A stretch of DNA of 7,404 nt from Rubrivivax sp. GTDB taxonomy: Bacteria > Pseudomonadota > Gammaproteobacteria > Burkholderiales > Burkholderiaceae_C. Shown piece by piece: positions 1-7,234 of this stretch (position 1 is its first letter; each line of letters begins with the position of its first letter). The notes under the pieces are model-generated. The model made no database searches. It saw only the letters and a list, made by a program, of their open reading frames with translations, and was not told where the DNA came from. The DNA lies in contig JAIXSD010000738.1 of assembly GCA_027484885.1 (NCBI GenBank), positions 1 to 7,404 on the forward strand, written 5' to 3'. Made by a program: the position numbers and the translations under genes.

Positions 1-3000
1 AGATGTGCAGCAAGCGCCAGGGCCGGCTGTAGAGCTTGGCCAGCACATCGCTGGCGCGCAGCCAGTTGCCCACCAGGGGCTCCACCTCGTAGCCGATGCG
101 GCCCAGCAAGGCCGACACCGCCTGGCCCTCGGCCTCGGCGCCGGGCAGGTCTGGCGGCGCGGCGCTGGGCTGGCCGCCGATCAGCGGGAAGCCCTTGGCG
201 AACCCCTCGCTGCTGGGGTTGGCAATCACCAGGGCGCGCCGGCCGCTACCCTGGCGCACGACATTGCGAAAACGCGGTGAGGCCAGCTGGCGCACCACGG
301 CGGTGCGCAGGGCCAGGGGCAGCTTTTCTTCCGAGGGCCGCTCGGGGTCGTCCCCGAGCAGCAGCTCCCAGGGCAGATTGGCGGTGTAGGCATCGACCAC
401 CAGCACCACGCGGTCCATCTGCCGCGCGGCGTCCTTGAAGTCATGCGGCACCATCAGCTGGAACAGCAAGCGGCCGAAGTCTTCATTCCAGATCGGGTTG
501 CCGATCTGCTGGCTGACCAGTTGCTCAATCAGGCCCGGCTGGCGCTGCAGTGCAACCGACTCGGCCCGGGCGCGCTGGCCCACATAGGTGTAGCGCAAGC
601 GCTGGGCCAGAGGCGCGGCGCCGCCGCTGGGCGCAGGACTGTCGGGGTTGCGGTCGGCATCGGCGACGATCAATCGCGGCCAGTAACTGGCGCTGCCGGC
701 ATCGAAGAGGCGCGAGCGGTAGCCCTCGTCCTGCTGAAGCTCGCTGCGGCACAGCAGCGAGGTGCCCTGGCGCTCAGCCTGCGCGCTCAGCGGCGCACTG
801 AGCTGACGCAAGGCATAGGTGGCGCTGATGGCGGTGTCGAGGTAGAGCTCGATCAGATCGAGGCGGCCGATGCGGATGTTGAGGCCGGTGGTGGCGAAGA
901 AGCGCGCATTGGCCTCCATCACGCCGCGCACCAGGGCCTCGACCGAGGCCGCCACCGTCAAATTGGCCGAGGAGTTGTAGCCCAGCAGCAGGCTGGCCAG
1001 GGTCAGCTCGCGCTCGCCCTTGCCCAGCACATCGATCACCTGCAGCAGGTAGCGCAGCGCGCCGGTGCGCACCGCCTCGGTCAGGTCGGCCGGGTTGAGC
1101 GGCACATCGTAAGAACCCAGGCCGGTGACCACGGCGCCGCTGAGGTTGCCGCGGCGGCGCTCGGCATCGCCAGGCACGCGCAGCACCACCACGGCCGAGC
1201 CGCGGCTACCGGCATACAGGCCCAGGCTGTGGCGCTCGCTGAGCTCGCCGCTGAGCAGCTCGCGGTCGATCAGGCTCTCGGCGCCGGCGATCGGGTCGCG
1301 CAAGTAATGGCCGACCAGGATGGGGTCGCTGACGAAGCGCAGGTCCATGGCGCGCACCTGGACCTCGAGCCGCCGCTTGGTGCGGGCCGGCACACGGTCG
1401 CGGGCCGAGGCACCGAGCAGGCCGCGCAACAAGGCATCGGGGTCCTCGGCGCTCGGCGGGCCGGCATCGTAATGGGTGGGCATGGCCTGCTCGATGGCGC
1501 GCTGGGCGGGCGGGTTGACGGCCAGACGGGCCGTGTGGCCCGAGGTCAGCAGCTCCACCAGGGCAGGGAAATGCGCCGCCGTGGCCAGCAGATCGCCATG
1601 GGCCGCCGGCATGTAGAAGAAACGGCCGATGCCGCCGATGCGGCCCGAGTCCCAGCTGACCGTACCGTCACCGCGGGTGGTGCCCACCATCTTGAGCCGG
1701 CGAGAGTTGTCCGACCCTTCGATGCGAATTCCGCATGGCGTGTTGGGCGCCTGGCCGAAGATGTAGACGCTCTTGGCCGTGTAGGCCGCGGGCAGGCTGG
1801 GCTGGCCCGGGCCATCCTGATGCCACAGCCAGCTGGCGGCATCCAGCACGGGCTGGGGCGGCGTGCCGGCACGGCCGTTGCCGAACCAGAAGTCGCGCAC
1901 CAGGCCTTTCAGCTCGGCCCAGGTCTGGGCGTCTTGATAGTCCAGGCTGGCGCCGCCCTCGGGCAGGCCCTGGAAAGTGTCGACAAACCCGGGCTTGGGC
2001 AGCAGCTGCAGGGCGCCGCGGAAGCCGGCAATGATGTCCAGCACCTCCTGCATGTCATGCGCCATGTCCAGGCGCACCAGGGTGCGCAAGGTGTCGCCCT
2101 TGCCGATCAGGTTCTCGACCATGGAGTGCGCGCCCTGGTGCGGCGTGCCCAGCATCAGCAAGCGGGCGCCCTCGCGCGCCATCAGGCTGTCGACCACGGC
2201 GCGGCGCTTGTGGATGCAGGCGCGCACCACCAAGCCGCCCATGCTGTGGGCCAGCAGGCGGATGGGCTGCTCGCTTTCCTTGAGCAGGCGGTCGAGGAAC
2301 TGCCCCAGGCGCTCGGCCAGCACATCGAGCGGCTGGCGCCAGTCGTAGGGGAAAGGCTCGACCCGGTGGCTCTTGCTCAGGTGCTCGCAGAGCTTGCCGT
2401 AGAACATGGCGAACAGCTCCTCGGCCTCAACACCGGCGCCCCCCTCCTGCCAGGCCAGCTTTTCCAGGCCACCGGCGGCAATATCCAGCGGATCGAACCA
2501 GACCCGGTCCTTGGGGCCGGCGCGCAGATGCGAGCCCATCACGCCGGGGAGGACCACGACGATGGGCCGCGTGTCCGCGCCCACCGCGCGGCTGCTGCTG
2601 GCCGCCAGGGCGGCCGCCATGGCCGCGGCAAAGTCGGCTGGGGTTGGCAGGTCGTGGAAGTTGTCCAGCCGGGTCGGCTCGCTGTGGGTCAGCCAATCGC
2701 GCAAGGCGCTGCGCGTGTCGGCATTGACGAAGTAGCGGAAGTGCGAAACATCGGCACCGCGATCGAACAGCACCCGGGCCGAGAGCTTGGGGGCGATGCC
2801 GGCCAGCATGGCGCTGGTGTTGACGACCAGGTCGTTGTCGTCCATATCGAAGAGCAGGTAGTCGGTCAGCATCACGCCGACCCGGCGCAGCAGGCTGCCG
2901 CCCTCGATGTCGCCGGCAATCACCGCCATCTGCGTGCCGGGCCGCACCGGCGCTTCGCGCAGCAGGCGGGCCAGCGGCGAATCGGGCAGCATGGCCTCAA

Positions 3001-4300
3001 TGCCGGGCACCAGATGGGCATCGGTGCGGTTCTTGGCGATCTCGATCACCACGCGCTTGAAGGCCGAGTAGAGCGGGCTGCCGAAGAACACCGGCACCCG
3101 GCCGATCAGGCTCAGCAGGCCGGACAAGAACACATCGAAATTGCCGCTGGCCAGCTTGGTGCCGCTGGCCGGCGAAGCGGCACGCACATAGCGCTGCACC
3201 ACCAGGCGGCGCTCGCGCAGCACCGTGGCCAGGGTGCGCAGCTGCTCGCGCTGCTCGGCATGCCCCGTGTCCAGCTCGGCGCGGATGCGCTGGTTCTCCG
3301 CTTCATCGGCCACGCCCGTGCCTTCGAAGGCATAGGCATAACGCTCGATCAAATCGTCAAATTTATCCAGGCAGAGCAGATCGGCCACCAGACCGCCGCG
3401 CGAATGCGAAACCAGGTTGACATGGGCGCCGATGGGCAGGGAGCGCGCCAGGGCGATGGCGTTCTCGATCGGGCTCTCGGACAGGGTGCGGTGCTCGAAG
3501 GCAAAGATGCCGCCGCGAAAGCGCGCCTCCAGCGCGCCCCAGAGATCGCGGTCGCCATTGCGCAGCTCGCCAAAGCTGCCCAGCGAGCTGGACCCGGTGC
3601 CGTGCACAAAAACCAGCATGGGCTGGGCCGTGGCCGGGTCCACCGGCGTGTTCAAGTCCAGGCCATGCGGGGCCAGGTCTTGCGCCTTGCCGGTGGCTGA
3701 GACCCAGCGGTACAGCCCGGGCTCCTGATCCAGCTGGCATTCGATGGCCCACATCAAAGCGCGCGTGCCGGCCCAGGTGACGCCAAGCTCGGCCTTGTCG
3801 GCCAGCTTGCTCAGCGCCAGCTTGATGATGGCATCGGGCTTGTCACCCGCCGCAAAGGTGAAGACCTTGCTGATCAGGCCGCCAACGGCCTCGCCCAGGC
3901 CGCGGCTGGGGGCGGCGCCTTGCTGGCGCAGCTGCTCCAGCAGGATGGCGCCCGTCACGGGGTCGATCAACTCAGGGTGGCTCAGGCGCAGGCTTTGCTG
4001 CAGACGCGCCGCACTGGTGATCAGGCTGCTGCCATCGGCCAGCTCGATCAGCATCAGCGCATCGGGCGCGAGATCGGCCTGCTGCTGCGAGGCGCCGGCC
4101 GCGCTGCTGCGCGCGGCCGGGCTGGTCTCGAAGCTGGCCAGGGGCTGGAGATAGCCGGCCGGGAAGAACACATCGCCCTGCTCCTGCGGCGTGCCCGCCG
4201 CACGGGTGGCGGGCATCAAGAGCTGAGGCAGCTGGGCCTGGCCGCTGGCGCGGGCACTGAGGCGGAGCGAAATGGTGACGGCGGACTCAGCAGCGGGCAT
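1..4300 (-). CDS. Giant protein with tandem alpha/beta-hydrolase (lipase-like) domains and a C-terminal CHAT protease domain; 3' end outside window
   Basis: The frame is open from ATG at 4300 to the window edge (1433 full codons, no stop), so the C-terminus is missing. GGAG lies 6 nt before the ATG. Residues 1-225 are unrecognised. Hydrolase 1 (about 225-530) opens with MLVFVHGTGSSS and has nucleophile S300 in SHSRGG; likely acid D490 (DDNDLVV) and H520 (DVSHFRYF). Hydrolase 2 (about 578-905) opens with VVVLPGVMGSHL and has S686 in AHSMGG, followed by LGTPHQGAHS, D878 in GDGTVSW and H901; it looks LCAT/PGAP1-like. A basic linker (967-977) follows, then an unrecognised domain (978-1170, containing VGHYLRDPIAGAE). 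From about 1260 the sequence is CHAT-like: VVLVVDAYTANLPWELLLGD, RALVIANPSSEG, then DLPGAEAEGQAVSALLGRIGYEV. It stops at RPWRLLHI, a few residues before the expected catalytic HG motif, so the CHAT dyad cannot be judged. No signal peptide or membrane segment is seen, so it is probably cytoplasmic. It is co-transcribed behind the caspase gene. Domain calls come from motifs; substrate and role are unknown. Confidence 0.93.
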   Translation of the reverse strand, partial: MPAAESAVTISLRLSARASGQAQLPQLLMPATRAAGTPQEQGDVFFPAGYLQPLASFETSPAARSSAAGASQQQADLAPDALMLIELADGSSLITSAARLQQSLRLSHPELIDPVTGAILLEQLRQQGAAPSRGLGEAVGGLISKVFTFAAGDKPDAIIKLALSKLADKAELGVTWAGTRALMWAIECQLDQEPGLYRWVSATGKAQDLAPHGLDLNTPVDPATAQPMLVFVHGTGSSSLGSFGELRNGDRDLWGALEARFRGGIFAFEHRTLSESPIENAIALARSLPIGAHVNLVSHSRGGLVADLLCLDKFDDLIERYAYAFEGTGVADEAENQRIRAELDTGHAEQREQLRTLATVLRERRLVVQRYVRAASPASGTKLASGNFDVFLSGLLSLIGRVPVFFGSPLYSAFKRVVIEIAKNRTDAHLVPGIEAMLPDSPLARLLREAPVRPGTQMAVIAGDIEGGSLLRRVGVMLTDYLLFDMDDNDLVVNTSAMLAGIAPKLSARVLFDRGADVSHFRYFVNADTRSALRDWLTHSEPTRLDNFHDLPTPADFAAAMAAALAASSSRAVGADTRPIVVVLPGVMGSHLRAGPKDRVWFDPLDIAAGGLEKLAWQEGGAGVEAEELFAMFYGKLCEHLSKSHRVEPFPYDWRQPLDVLAERLGQFLDRLLKESEQPIRLLAHSMGGLVVRACIHKRRAVVDSLMAREGARLLMLGTPHQGAHSMVENLIGKGDTLRTLVRLDMAHDMQEVLDIIAGFRGALQLLPKPGFVDTFQGLPEGGASLDYQDAQTWAELKGLVRDFWFGNGRAGTPPQPVLDAASWLWHQDGPGQPSLPAAYTAKSVYIFGQAPNTPCGIRIEGSDNSRRLKMVGTTRGDGTVSWDSGRIGGIGRFFYMPAAHGDLLATAAHFPALVELLTSGHTARLAVNPPAQRAIEQAMPTHYDAGPPSAEDPDALLRGLLGASARDRVPARTKRRLEVQVRAMDLRFVSDPILVGHYLRDPIAGAESLIDRELLSGELSERHSLGLYAGSRGSAVVVLRVPGDAERRRGNLSGAVVTGLGSYDVPLNPADLTEAVRTGALRYLLQVIDVLGKGERELTLASLLLGYNSSANLTVAASVEALVRGVMEANARFFATTGLNIRIGRLDLIELYLDTAISATYALRQLSAPLSAQAERQGTSLLCRSELQQDEGYRSRLFDAGSASYWPRLIVADADRNPDSPAPSGGAAPLAQRLRYTYVGQRARAESVALQRQPGLIEQLVSQQIGNPIWNEDFGRLLFQLMVPHDFKDAARQMDRVVLVVDAYTANLPWELLLGDDPERPSEEKLPLALRTAVVRQLASPRFRNVVRQGSGRRALVIANPSSEGFAKGFPLIGGQPSAAPPDLPGAEAEGQAVSALLGRIGYEVEPLVGNWLRASDVLAKLYSRPWRLLHI

Positions 4301-4318
4301 GGCAGGCTCCAGCAGGGC
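4301..4318 (-). promoter_or_regulatory. Intercistronic gap with ribosome binding site of the CHAT/lipase gene
   Basis: The 18 nt between the caspase TGA and the next ATG contain GGAG (4310-4307) at 6-nt spacing. There is no room for a promoter or terminator, so the two genes form an operon. The gap is exactly six sense codons, so both genes share one frame separated by a single TGA. Confidence 0.8.
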
Positions 4319-5248
<930 letters not shown>

Positions 5249-5261
5249 GGTCGGATCTCCT
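5249..5261 (-). promoter_or_regulatory. Ribosome binding site that fixes the caspase start
   Basis: AGGAGA (minus strand, 5261-5256) lies 7 nt before ATG 5248. It overlaps the first codons of a longer frame starting at TTG 5266, which argues against that longer start. Confidence 0.8.
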
Positions 5262-5318
5262 GACAAAGATGAACGCGGAGGGTCACGGAAGAATGGCCAG
5301 CGATCTCAGCCCGAAGCG

Positions 5319-5335
5319 GCCGGCGCGGAGCCGGC
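5319..5335. other. Small GC-rich hairpin in the leader of the caspase operon
   Basis: GCCGGC, GCGGA, GCCGGC can fold into a 6-bp stem with a 5-nt loop. It lies about 70-90 bp upstream of the caspase ATG in the 278-bp gap between the phosphodiesterase and caspase genes. No T-run follows on either strand, so it is not a standard terminator; such a stem can arise by chance at this GC content. No convincing -35/-10 pair was found in the gap, though the operon promoter should be here. Confidence 0.3.
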
Positions 5336-5441
5336 GGCCATCTTGGGCGACATGCGAACAGCGCGAAACCCCTAGGTTCAGATTGCCCGAGGGAACAAGG
5401 GTTTCACCCAGGCTCAGCGCCGTCGCCACAGCGCACAACCC

Positions 5442-5477
5442 AAAGAAAAAGCCGCATCGGCCAGGCCGTGCGGCTTT
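5442..5477 (-). terminator. Rho-independent terminator after the phosphodiesterase gene
   Basis: Read on the minus strand, an 8-bp stem (AAAGCCGC pairing with GCGGCTTT, plus-strand positions 5448-5455 and 5470-5477) encloses a 14-nt loop that can itself pair as GGCC/GGCC. The stem runs directly into TTTTTCTTT. It lies about 50 bp after the phosphodiesterase stop, so it should end that transcript and isolate it from the caspase operon. Confidence 0.85.
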
Positions 5478-5526
5478 GGTGAATCCAGGCTGTCAGCGGC
5501 CCTGCGGCCGCAGCGCTCAGGCCCGA

Positions 5527-6762
5527 TCAGGCCTTGTTGCGGCGGCGGCCCAGCCAGCCGATCACGCCCAGGCCGCTGAGCAGCAGGGCATAGGTTTGCG
5601 GCTCAGGCACGGCAGCCACGGCAGCGACGCCGGTGTCGGTGAAGTCGGTGAAGATGCCGTCGACGCCCATCTTCAAATACGCTTCCATCTCCTTTTGCGG
5701 GTTGTCGTAACCCAGCATGGAGGCGTCGTTGCGGAAGGTCCAGGTGTGCACGAACAAGCCATTGGCATGGGCGTTCTCGATCACACCGGTGCTGCCGTCC
5801 ACGCGGCGATCTTTGCCGTCCACCACACCATCGCCGGTGCGATCCACACCGTCGGCCACCGTCTTCAGCAGATAGGGCTTCCAGGGGCCGATGCCATCGG
5901 CATAGGTCGCCACAAACGACAGGCCGACATTGCTGACCAGGTCGGCAAAGGTCAGCTTGCCATTGCGAACGGCCACGTCATAGGGGCGGTCATAGGGGGC
6001 AACCAGAGACAAGGAACCGTCGGCATTGACATCGTCGGCATCGACCAACTGCACCAGCTTGATGTCGGTCTTGGTGTTCAGGTACTGCAGATTGCTGACT
6101 TCAAAGCTCTGGATGAAGACCGGTGCGGCGCCCGTGTTGCCGTAGGCGGCGTGCAGGGTGGAGATCAGCTTGTCTTCGAAGTAAGTCTTGCCGAAGCCCA
6201 GGCTTTGCGACACACCCTGCATATAGGTCGAATGCTTGAGCTCGGGATAGATGCCGATGGTGCGGCCGGTCTCGATGCTCTTGGCCTTGGCCAGGGCGAT
6301 GACCTCGTCCAGGGTCGGGATCTGGAACTGGCCGTCAAACTCGGTCGGGCGGCCGGCGCGGGTCTGCTTGGCGCCCAGGGTCTTCAGCTCGGCCAGGGTG
6401 AAGTCTTCGACAAAGAACTGGTTCTCGTACTTGACGCCGTCGATGGTCTTGGTCGTCATGCGGTCGGCGAACTGGGCCAACGAACGGACATTGGTCGAAT
6501 CGCCGATCACCGGCTCGTGGCGGGCCACCAGCACGCCGTCGCGCGTCATCACCAGATCGGGCTCGATGTAGTTGGCGCCCATCTGAATGGCCTTGGCATA
6601 GCCTTCCAAGGTGTGCTCGGGCAGATAGCCCGAAGCACCGCGATGGGCGATCACCAGCGGTGCCTTGCCATCCAAGGTATTCCAGGCTTGGGCCGGCGCA
6701 GCGGCCAAGCCGGACAAGGCGGCCGCTGCGGCCAGGACAGTGGTATTCAGCTTCATGTGCAT
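5527..6762 (-). CDS. Secreted GlpQ-type glycerophosphodiester phosphodiesterase with PEP-CTERM sorting tail
   Basis: The predicted enzyme (411 residues) hydrolyses glycerophosphodiesters, the head groups of deacylated phospholipids, to sn-glycerol 3-phosphate and an alcohol. A signal peptide (1-26) is likely cut after APAQA. The GDPD barrel follows, with H40-R41 in VIAHRGASGYLPEHT, E67 and D69 in IEPDLVMTRDG, second His H82 (ARHEP), E174 in YPELKH, and HTWTFRND (339-346); all expected catalytic and metal-binding positions are present. The C-terminus has the PEP-CTERM layout: VPEPQTYALLL (385-395), a short hydrophobic helix, then GRRRNKA. This predicts processing by an exosortase and surface or extracellular location. 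Residues 307-318 (DRTGDGVVDGKD) form an EF-hand/dockerin-like calcium loop. ATG 6762 is chosen over ATG 6756 because GGAGAG lies 6 nt upstream. It is a single gene followed by a strong terminator. Function is secure at family level; orthology to E. coli glpQ is not claimed. Confidence 0.96.
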   Translation of the reverse strand: MHMKLNTTVLAAAAALSGLAAAPAQAWNTLDGKAPLVIAHRGASGYLPEHTLEGYAKAIQMGANYIEPDLVMTRDGVLVARHEPVIGDSTNVRSLAQFADRMTTKTIDGVKYENQFFVEDFTLAELKTLGAKQTRAGRPTEFDGQFQIPTLDEVIALAKAKSIETGRTIGIYPELKHSTYMQGVSQSLGFGKTYFEDKLISTLHAAYGNTGAAPVFIQSFEVSNLQYLNTKTDIKLVQLVDADDVNADGSLSLVAPYDRPYDVAVRNGKLTFADLVSNVGLSFVATYADGIGPWKPYLLKTVADGVDRTGDGVVDGKDRRVDGSTGVIENAHANGLFVHTWTFRNDASMLGYDNPQKEMEAYLKMGVDGIFTDFTDTGVAAVAAVPEPQTYALLLSGLGVIGWLGRRRNKA

Positions 6763-6774
6763 GGGGGACTCTCC
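6763..6774 (-). promoter_or_regulatory. Ribosome binding site of the phosphodiesterase gene
   Basis: GGAGAG (minus strand, 6774-6769) sits 6 nt before ATG 6762. The next in-frame ATG (6756) would be 12 nt away, so the site favours the first ATG. Confidence 0.75.
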
Positions 6775-6945
6775 GGTCTACAACAACAAGACATGAGCCA
6801 TAGTGCTCACTCCCCGTGAAAGTTCTCACCGTGCCAGCGGGCACGCGTAGGCTGAACGGACTATTTGCAGGCGTCCGGCAGCGGATGTGGCTGGGGCGGC
6901 TTCCGACGCAAAACAGACGTCCGGTATATCGATCGTTTTCGCTGC

Positions 6946-6968
6946 GGTGGCTCGGCCCGCCGCCGGGC
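6946..6968 (+). repeat. Left terminal inverted repeat of copy A
   Basis: Begins GGTGGCTCGGCCCGCCG. The reverse complement of 7154-7176 matches it with one mismatch. Confidence 0.8.
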
Positions 6969-6981
6969 TCATGGTTCGCGG

Positions 6982-7001
6982 GTCGGCTCGAGCGAGCCGA
7001 C
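6982..7001. repeat. Near-perfect palindrome in copy A
   Basis: GTCGGCTCGAGCGAGCCGAC forms a 9-bp stem with a 2-nt centre. The equivalent position of copy B falls just beyond the window. Confidence 0.75.
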
Positions 7002-7059
7002 TGCCCTCGTTGCTCACTGCGCGGCTCAGCGGCGCCAATCTCCCTCCGTTCGCTGCGCT

Positions 7060-7077
7060 CACTGTGGTCAAACAGTG
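7060..7077. repeat. Hairpin in copy A
   Basis: CACTGT, loop GGTCAA, ACAGTG. The stem is not kept in copy B. Confidence 0.55.
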
Positions 7078-7097
7078 GCGCCGAGTCAGAACTTGAA

Positions 7098-7115
7098 GCG
7101 CGTGGGTACACGCGC
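7098..7115. repeat. Conserved 7-bp hairpin, copy A
   Basis: GCGCGTG, loop GGTA, CACGCGC. Copy B has the same stem at 7294-7311 with a paired base change. Confidence 0.7.
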
Positions 7116-7153
7116 CTGAGCCGCTCCGCTGCGCCCTCGGCCGCGCACAATTC

Positions 7154-7176
7154 GCCCGTCGGCGGGCCGAGCCACC
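7154..7176 (-). repeat. Right terminal inverted repeat of copy A
   Basis: Ends CGGCGGGCCGAGCCACC. It pairs with 6946-6968 at 22 of 23 positions. Confidence 0.8.
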
Positions 7177-7234
7177 TCCGGAGCTGGCGTGCTCCACCGT
7201 GGAAGGGGCACGTCGATCGCGATGCAAGCGCCCT

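Larger units (their letters stand above)
6946..7176 (-). repeat. Complete copy (A) of a 231-bp inverted-repeat-bounded element
   Basis: The copy is bounded by 23-bp terminal inverted repeats (6946-6968 and 7154-7176) that match at 22 of 23 positions; the shared core reads GGTGGCTCGGCCCGCCG. Inside are hairpins at 6982-7001, 7060-7077 and 7098-7115. A second, diverged copy follows in opposite orientation. It is too short to encode a transposase, and I found no clear target-site duplication. It could be a MITE-like element or an extragenic palindromic repeat family. Strand is assigned arbitrarily relative to copy B. Confidence 0.75.

Noticed and set aside
443..3700. 1085-residue open frame on the plus strand
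   Set aside because: Its codons are exact reverse complements of the CHAT/lipase codons, so it stays open because that gene avoids TTA, CTA and TCA. The His/Gln/Ala/Gly-rich product mirrors GTG, CTG, GGC and GCC on the other strand and shows no domain.
5306..5353. 15-residue minus-strand frame in the caspase leader
   Set aside because: No ribosome binding site and no attenuator-like feature or biased residues, so it is probably chance.
5249..5450. Promoter for the caspase operon, such as TTGTTC with CCTAGG at 17-bp spacing
   Set aside because: The -10 match is very poor and no other pair is better. A promoter is expected here but cannot be placed by eye.
5269..6819. 516-residue open frame on the plus strand
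   Set aside because: It is the codon-opposed shadow of the phosphodiesterase gene, with the same His/Gln/Gly/Ala-rich composition and no recognisable fold.
6775..6945. Promoter for the phosphodiesterase, such as TATACC near 6925
   Set aside because: No acceptable -35 at proper spacing was found for any candidate.
6335..7150. 271-residue minus-strand frame
   Set aside because: Its 3' half overlaps the phosphodiesterase in another frame and its 5' half is repeat copy A. The composition is Arg/Ser/Ala-rich with no family motif.
6930..7190. Target-site duplication around repeat copy A
   Set aside because: The bases flanking the two terminal repeats do not match, so transposition cannot be shown from this copy.
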